A stretch of 64,000 bases of DNA. It comes from Pseudomonas sp. Its GTDB lineage: Bacteria > Pseudomonadota > Gammaproteobacteria > Pseudomonadales > Pseudomonadaceae. The stretch lies in contig NZ_PEKX01000017.1 in NCBI RefSeq assembly GCF_002796985.1, positions 1-64,000 on the forward strand. Reading direction: 5' to 3'. Position 1 is the stretch's first letter; each line of letters begins with the position of its first letter. The position numbers were made by a program, and so were the translations under genes. Under the pieces are notes generated by a model. The model saw only the letters and a program-made list of their open reading frames with translations, did no database searches and was not told the DNA's origin. Below, in pieces: positions 57,533-64,000 of this stretch.

Positions 57533-60190
57533 ATGCACCCCGACAAATTGCTCGTTTCCACCAAGCTGGCGCCGCCGCGCGTCAGCCCCAACTCGATTCC
57601 ACGCCAGCGCCTGCTGGAGCAACTGCAGCGGATGGAGCACTGCTCGGTCGGCGTGATCGTCGGCAGTCCCGGCTTCGGCAAGACGACGCTGCTGGTGCAG
57701 TGGCGGCAGACCATGCTCAAGGCGCGCGCCGAGGTGGCCTGGCTGAGCCTCAGCAGCGAAGACCGGCACCTGGCCTCGTTTTTCACCTACCTGCGGGCGG
57801 CCCTGCAGCAGCTGGGCATCGACATCGAGAACGACATTCCCCTGGAGGGGGCCAGCGGCGAGTCGCTCGATGGCCTGGTGGCCGCCATCGTCGAAGGCGC
57901 GGCCAATCTGCGCAAACAGCTGTACCTGGTGCTGGACGATTACCACCTGGTCAGCGATTCGCGCTCGCACCGGCTGGTGCAGAAACTGCTCGATCATTGC
58001 CCGGAGAACCTGCACTTCGTCATCGCCTGCCGCGCGGAGCCGCCGCTGAGCCTGAGCCGGCTGCGTCTGCTGGATCAGGTGCTGGAAGTGGACTGCGCCG
58101 GCCTGCCGTTCGACCTGGCCGAAACCCGGGCGTTTCTGGAGGCGCATCTCGCGGCGTTGAAGCTCAATGCCGAGGAGGTTCACCTGATTTATGAGCTGAC
58201 CAGCGGCTGGCCTGCCAGCCTGCAGCTCATCGTGCTGTTGCTGCGCGGACGCCCGGAAGCGCGGCGCACGCTGCGCGACCTGGGCTGGAAGTCCGACGAC
58301 CTGCAGACCTACCTGGCCGAGGATGTGATGGCGCACCTGCCGGCCGAACTGGCCCGGTTCATGGAATGCGTCAGCCTGTGCCGCCGCTTCAACGCCGCCC
58401 TGGCCGCGCAGTTGAGCGGTTGCTCGAATGCGGGCGAGCTTCTGCAGCGACTCGAGGACGAGAACCTGCTGATCTTCCGTATCGTCGGCGACGACCGCCA
58501 GCCCTGGTATCGCTTCCATCCGCTGTTCGGCGACTTTCTCGCCGCACGCCTGGAGCGCCGCGATTCGACCCTGGTAAACGAGCTGCACCTGCGCGCGGCT
58601 CGCTGGTTCGCCGAGCGCAAACTGCTGGCCGAGGCGCTGCGCCACGCGACCCAGGGCGGCGACCTGGACTTTGCCGCCGAGGTCGTCGAGCGTTCGGCGC
58701 CGACCAGTTGGGGGCTCGACCAGGTCGGGCCGTTGCTGCGCCTGCTCGACCGGCTTCCCCAGGAAACCCTGTTCCGCCACCCGCGGTTGTTCTTCCGTGG
58801 CTGCCTGGCCTACGTCCTGACCGCGCGACCGGCGAAGGCCGAGGCGTGGCTGGAGGAGTACCAGCGCAGCGGCGCTACCCAGGACGGCGACGTGCTCCAG
58901 CACTTGCGCATGGTCCAGGCGGCCATCGCCATCCAGCGGGACTGCTCCGAGCCCATCATCGAGCTGCTGGAGGGCGCCGGGCACAGCAACGACGCTTATT
59001 CGGTGGTGCGTTACGGCCCGTCGGCCATGCTGGCCATCGCCTATTCGGCGGCCGGCAGGCATGCCGATGCGCTGCGCTGCATGGATGAGAACCCGATCGC
59101 GGCGGCCGACCGCGATGACGAAATGGCGCTGGTGGTGGAGGGGGCCAGGACGCACTGCTACCTCCTCGAGGGGCGCATGGACGACGCCCTGCGAATCGGT
59201 CAGGACCTGTTCAGCCGCGCGGTGACCGCCCATGGCCACCATTCGTCGAGCGCGTACCTGTGCGCCGCCACGCTGGCGGTGATCTATTGCGAGCTGGACC
59301 GCATCGATGAGGCGCGCGAGGTTCTGGCCAATCGCGTCGGCCTGCTGCAGTGGTCGATGCCCGATACCATGTTGCGCGCCACCATCTGCCGGGCCCGTCT
59401 GGACCTGTTGCAGGAGTCGGCGGCGGCCGCGCTGGCGTTCCTGGAGCGCCAGGAACGGCATTTCCGCAGCCTCGGCCTGGACCGTGGCGTCGTCCATTGT
59501 CTGGCCGAGCAAGTGCGCATTCGACTGGCCGAGGGCGATGAGGAGGGCGCGTCGACCTGCCTGGCGCGGATCGCCCCGCTGCAGGCGGTGTACCAGGACG
59601 CCAGGGGGTTCCAGAGCGAGATTCCGATCATGGTGCGCTTGTCGCGGGCGCGCATGGCCCTGGCTGCCGGCGACCATGCGGTGGTCCAGGAGGAGCTGCA
59701 GATCGTGCGCGACTATGCCCAGAGCATGGCGCGCGGGCAGTTCAAGGTGACGGCGCTGCTGCTCTCGGCCCTGGGCTGCAGTGCCCAGCGGCAGCAGGTG
59801 GCCGCCGAGGCGTTCCTGGTCGAAGCCCTGCAACTGGGGATGCGCAGCGGTCTGGTGCGGACCTTCGTCGATGAGGGCAGCGGGATATTCAAGCTGCTCA
59901 GCGCACACCGTAGCCGCCTGGTGGCCCAGAGCGACCTGACGGCCTACCTGGACGAGCTGCTGGCGCGCTTCCGCCGTGGCGAGGTCACCGATCACGCCAC
60001 CCTGTCGCCGCGCGAACTGGCGATCATGCAGCTGGTCAGCCAGGCGATGTCGAACAAGCGCATTGCCCTGGCGCTGAACATTTCCCTGGAAACGGTGAAG
60101 TGGAACCTGAAGAACGTCTTCGCCAAGCTCGGCGTGTCGAGTCGCTACGACGCCCTGTCCTGGGCTCGCAAGCACGGCCTCATCCGCTGA
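57533..60190 (+). CDS. MalT-type LuxR-family ATP-dependent regulator (LAL)
   Basis: An 885-residue large regulator. Walker A is GSPGFGKT (44-51), Walker B is LYLVLDDYH (~124-132), then a helical winged part, a long TPR-like sensor region (~330-800) and a C-terminal LuxR helix-turn-helix (LSPRELAIMQLVSQAMSNKRIALALNIS... KNVFAKLGVSSR). It binds ATP and a ligand and activates transcription as a multimer (family knowledge). It is placed between acyl-CoA dehydrogenase genes and is the likely regulator of the downstream set at 60424. Similar regulators control alkane, alcohol and terpene use in pseudomonads. Confidence 0.9.
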   Translation: MHPDKLLVSTKLAPPRVSPNSIPRQRLLEQLQRMEHCSVGVIVGSPGFGKTTLLVQWRQTMLKARAEVAWLSLSSEDRHLASFFTYLRAALQQLGIDIENDIPLEGASGESLDGLVAAIVEGAANLRKQLYLVLDDYHLVSDSRSHRLVQKLLDHCPENLHFVIACRAEPPLSLSRLRLLDQVLEVDCAGLPFDLAETRAFLEAHLAALKLNAEEVHLIYELTSGWPASLQLIVLLLRGRPEARRTLRDLGWKSDDLQTYLAEDVMAHLPAELARFMECVSLCRRFNAALAAQLSGCSNAGELLQRLEDENLLIFRIVGDDRQPWYRFHPLFGDFLAARLERRDSTLVNELHLRAARWFAERKLLAEALRHATQGGDLDFAAEVVERSAPTSWGLDQVGPLLRLLDRLPQETLFRHPRLFFRGCLAYVLTARPAKAEAWLEEYQRSGATQDGDVLQHLRMVQAAIAIQRDCSEPIIELLEGAGHSNDAYSVVRYGPSAMLAIAYSAAGRHADALRCMDENPIAAADRDDEMALVVEGARTHCYLLEGRMDDALRIGQDLFSRAVTAHGHHSSSAYLCAATLAVIYCELDRIDEAREVLANRVGLLQWSMPDTMLRATICRARLDLLQESAAAALAFLERQERHFRSLGLDRGVVHCLAEQVRIRLAEGDEEGASTCLARIAPLQAVYQDARGFQSEIPIMVRLSRARMALAAGDHAVVQEELQIVRDYAQSMARGQFKVTALLLSALGCSAQRQQVAAEAFLVEALQLGMRSGLVRTFVDEGSGIFKLLSAHRSRLVAQSDLTAYLDELLARFRRGEVTDHATLSPRELAIMQLVSQAMSNKRIALALNISLETVKWNLKNVFAKLGVSSRYDALSWARKHGLIR

Positions 60191-60202
60191 GCGGATGACC
60201 TG

Positions 60203-60236
60203 GGCCGAGGGGGAGCCGCGCGGTTCCCCCTCGGCC
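60203..60236 (+). terminator. Stable hairpin after the LuxR-type gene
   Basis: A perfect 12-bp stem (GGCCGAGGGGGA / TCCCCCTCGGCC) with a 10-nt loop begins 13 bp after the stop codon. No T run follows, so it may be a poor intrinsic terminator but should protect the mRNA end. Confidence 0.5.
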
Positions 60237-60423
60237 ATATCCCTCGTTCGATCTCGCCACCCTGCAAAAGGGCGGGCCAGGCTCTGGAATCGTGCATCAC
60301 GGCCCGGAGCCCCCCTCCATCCGAGGGTGGAGGAGGGGGTACAAGGCCCCCGGTGTTGCGCCTATCGTCGCCTCAAGCCTGCCGCGCTTCCGCGGCCCTG
60401 AACCGGCACCGAGGAGACCCCGC

Positions 60424-61566
<1,143 letters not shown>

Positions 61567-61586
61567 CCCCGCTGCAAGGAGTCCCT

Positions 61587-62741
<1,155 letters not shown>

Positions 62742-62805
62742 TGACTTCGCGGCGGCCCGAGCGGTCGCCGTCACCCGACAAGAACAAACCCCGAGGAGAA
62801 CGAAC

Positions 62806-64000
62806 GTGTCACAAGAACTGAGTTTCGACGGCAAAGTTGCCATCGTCACCGGCGCCGGTAACGGCCTCGGTCGTGCCCACGCGCTGCTGCTGGGCTCCCG
62901 CGGCGCCAAGGTGGTGGTCAACGACCTGGGCGTCACCACCGCCGGCCTGGGCAGCTCGTCCGCCGCGGCCGACGCCGTGGTGGCGGAAATCCGCGCACTG
63001 GGCGGCGAGGCCGTGGCCGACTACCACTCGGTCACCGAGGGCGAGAAGATCGTCGCCACCGCGCTGGAAAATTTCGGCACCGTTGACATCCTGATCAACA
63101 ACGCCGGCGTGCTGCGCGATACCTCTTTCCACAAGATGACCGAGGAGCAGTGGGACCTGATCCAGGACGTGCATGTGAAGGGCGCCTTCCGCCTGACCCA
63201 CGCGGTCTGGCCGATCATGCGCGACAAGGGCTACGGCCGCATCGTCATGACCGCCTCGGGCGCTGGCATCTTCGGCAACTTCGGCCAGTGCAACTATTCC
63301 ACCGCCAAGTCAGGCCTGATCGGCTTCGCCAATTCGCTGGCCATCGAGGGTGCGAGCAAGAACATCCGCGTCAACACCATCGCCCCGATCGCCGCCTCGC
63401 GCATGGTCATCGCCAGCGGCATCTTCACCGAGGACATGCACGCCAAGCTGCGCGTCGAAGACGTTGCGCCCCTGGTTGGCTGGCTGTGCCACGCGGACTG
63501 CCAGGACAGCGGCGGCCTGTTCGAAGTCGGCGGCGGCTTCCACGCCAAGTACCGCTGGGAACGTTCCCAGGGCCGCTTCCTGCACACCGACACCCTGAGC
63601 CCGGAGCTGGTGCGTGACAACTGGGAGCGCATTACCCGCTTCGACGAGCATGCCGTGCACCACGCCGACGGCGGCGAAGGCTTCAAGGAGCTGTTCGAGC
63701 GCATGGAGTCGACCGTTACCAAGGGCGGCAACCAGTACGTCGACATGGAAGTGGCCGGCAAGGCGGTGTCCCACCTGGAGACCGAGTACGACCAGAACGA
63801 TGCCGCGCTGTATGCCCTGGCCGTCGGCGCTGCGAAAGATCCGCTGGATCGCACCGAACTGCTCTACGTCAACGAGTTCGTCGGCGAGAACTTCCGCGTG
63901 CTGCCGACCATGGCCGTACTGCCGGCCACCGAAGTGTTCCTGCGCGCGGTCAAGTCCGGCGAGCCGCAGCTCGAAGGGCTGAACCTGCCGTTCGGCAAGG
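62806..64000 (+). CDS. SDR-hydratase fusion (MFE-2-like), 3' end outside the window
   Basis: A start-complete but 3'-truncated gene (398 codons seen). Residues ~1-300 are a short-chain dehydrogenase with TGAGNGLG (15-22), NNAG (98-101), S151 and Y164-x-x-x-K168. After ~315 a MaoC/hot-dog N-domain begins (DQNDAALYALAVGAA ... LPTMAVLPATEVFL), so the protein resembles peroxisomal MFE-2 (HSD17B4): (3R)-hydroxyacyl-CoA dehydrogenase plus enoyl-CoA hydratase 2. The start is GTG at 62806, 5 nt after GAGGAGAA. It follows the two LCAD-like genes and would process their products. Confidence 0.88.
   Translation, partial: MSQELSFDGKVAIVTGAGNGLGRAHALLLGSRGAKVVVNDLGVTTAGLGSSSAAADAVVAEIRALGGEAVADYHSVTEGEKIVATALENFGTVDILINNAGVLRDTSFHKMTEEQWDLIQDVHVKGAFRLTHAVWPIMRDKGYGRIVMTASGAGIFGNFGQCNYSTAKSGLIGFANSLAIEGASKNIRVNTIAPIAASRMVIASGIFTEDMHAKLRVEDVAPLVGWLCHADCQDSGGLFEVGGGFHAKYRWERSQGRFLHTDTLSPELVRDNWERITRFDEHAVHHADGGEGFKELFERMESTVTKGGNQYVDMEVAGKAVSHLETEYDQNDAALYALAVGAAKDPLDRTELLYVNEFVGENFRVLPTMAVLPATEVFLRAVKSGEPQLEGLNLPFGK

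Noticed and set aside
57260..60238. A 992-codon open frame on the minus strand opposite the LuxR-type regulator
   Set aside because: It is the antisense shadow of a well-supported MalT-type protein; its translation is His/Gln/Arg/Gly-rich and has no domain.

Overview
The window is high-GC chromosomal DNA that reads as Pseudomonas, most likely the P. aeruginosa / nitroreducens / citronellolis side of the genus. This rests on the gene content (etfA, MarC, SulP, DUF1302/DUF1329 modules, FAN1-like nuclease, arabinose-binding-type AraC regulators), the codon bias, and REP-like intergenic repeats. No rRNA, tRNA, CRISPR array, transposase or phage gene was found. Both ends cut through genes: etfA at the left and a multifunctional beta-oxidation gene at the right.

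Layout. 0-2.5 kb: end of etfA, then a minus-strand set (rRNA-methyltransferase-like protein, P-loop kinase, NTF2-like protein) preceded by an attenuator-like leader. 2.6-10.2 kb: a secreted HExxH protein and a complete YbhGFSR-type ABC exporter with its own outer-membrane factor. 10.3-12.6 kb: small membrane and secreted proteins and a YiaW/YiaV-like pair. 12.8-19.1 kb: a catabolic run of quinone reductase, TauD-type dioxygenase, beta-keto acid cleavage enzyme, MFS transporter, DsbA-like protein, Rieske protein and YeiH-type exporter. 19.2-19.85 kb: a roughly 650-bp imperfect palindrome. 19.9-28.9 kb: an AraC regulator, a small hydrolase and the DUF1302-DUF1329-YCF48-MMPL envelope module. 29.1-33.0 kb: a FAN1-like nuclease overlapping an XPD-family helicase. 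33.3-42.5 kb: MarC, SulP, and an operon of CPA2 antiporter, AI-2E-family protein, outer-membrane factor, HlyD and DUF2955 efflux protein. 42.8-45.5 kb: a frameshifted secreted-protein gene and a lipase-like hydrolase. 45.7-53.7 kb: a second DUF1302/DUF1329 pair with cytochrome c, sulfatase, AraC regulator and a Tat-exported NicA2-like flavin amine oxidoreductase. 54.1-64 kb: an acyl-CoA oxidation cluster with a thiolase relic, 3-hydroxyacyl-CoA dehydrogenase, three acyl-CoA dehydrogenases, a MalT-like LuxR regulator and an SDR-hydratase fusion.

The most interesting signal is regulatory. Three minus-strand genes between 49.3 and 53.8 kb (cytochrome c, sulfatase, NicA2-like oxidase) each carry, 72-94 bp upstream, the same 26-bp element of form CGCCA-N16-TGCCA, identical at 17 of 26 positions. 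Its half-sites are 21 bp apart, as expected for an AraC-family operator, and an AraC-family gene (51201) lies among them. This suggests one regulon in which a periplasmic amine dehydrogenase passes electrons to a dedicated cytochrome c, together with a sulfatase and a DUF1302/DUF1329 envelope pair. The substrate is unknown. Other points of note are the leader-peptide attenuator at 2346-2451, the 21-bp-spaced direct repeats at 21170-21203, the thiolase relic at 54135, the nuclease-helicase pair, and near-identical tracts shared by tandem acyl-CoA dehydrogenase genes.
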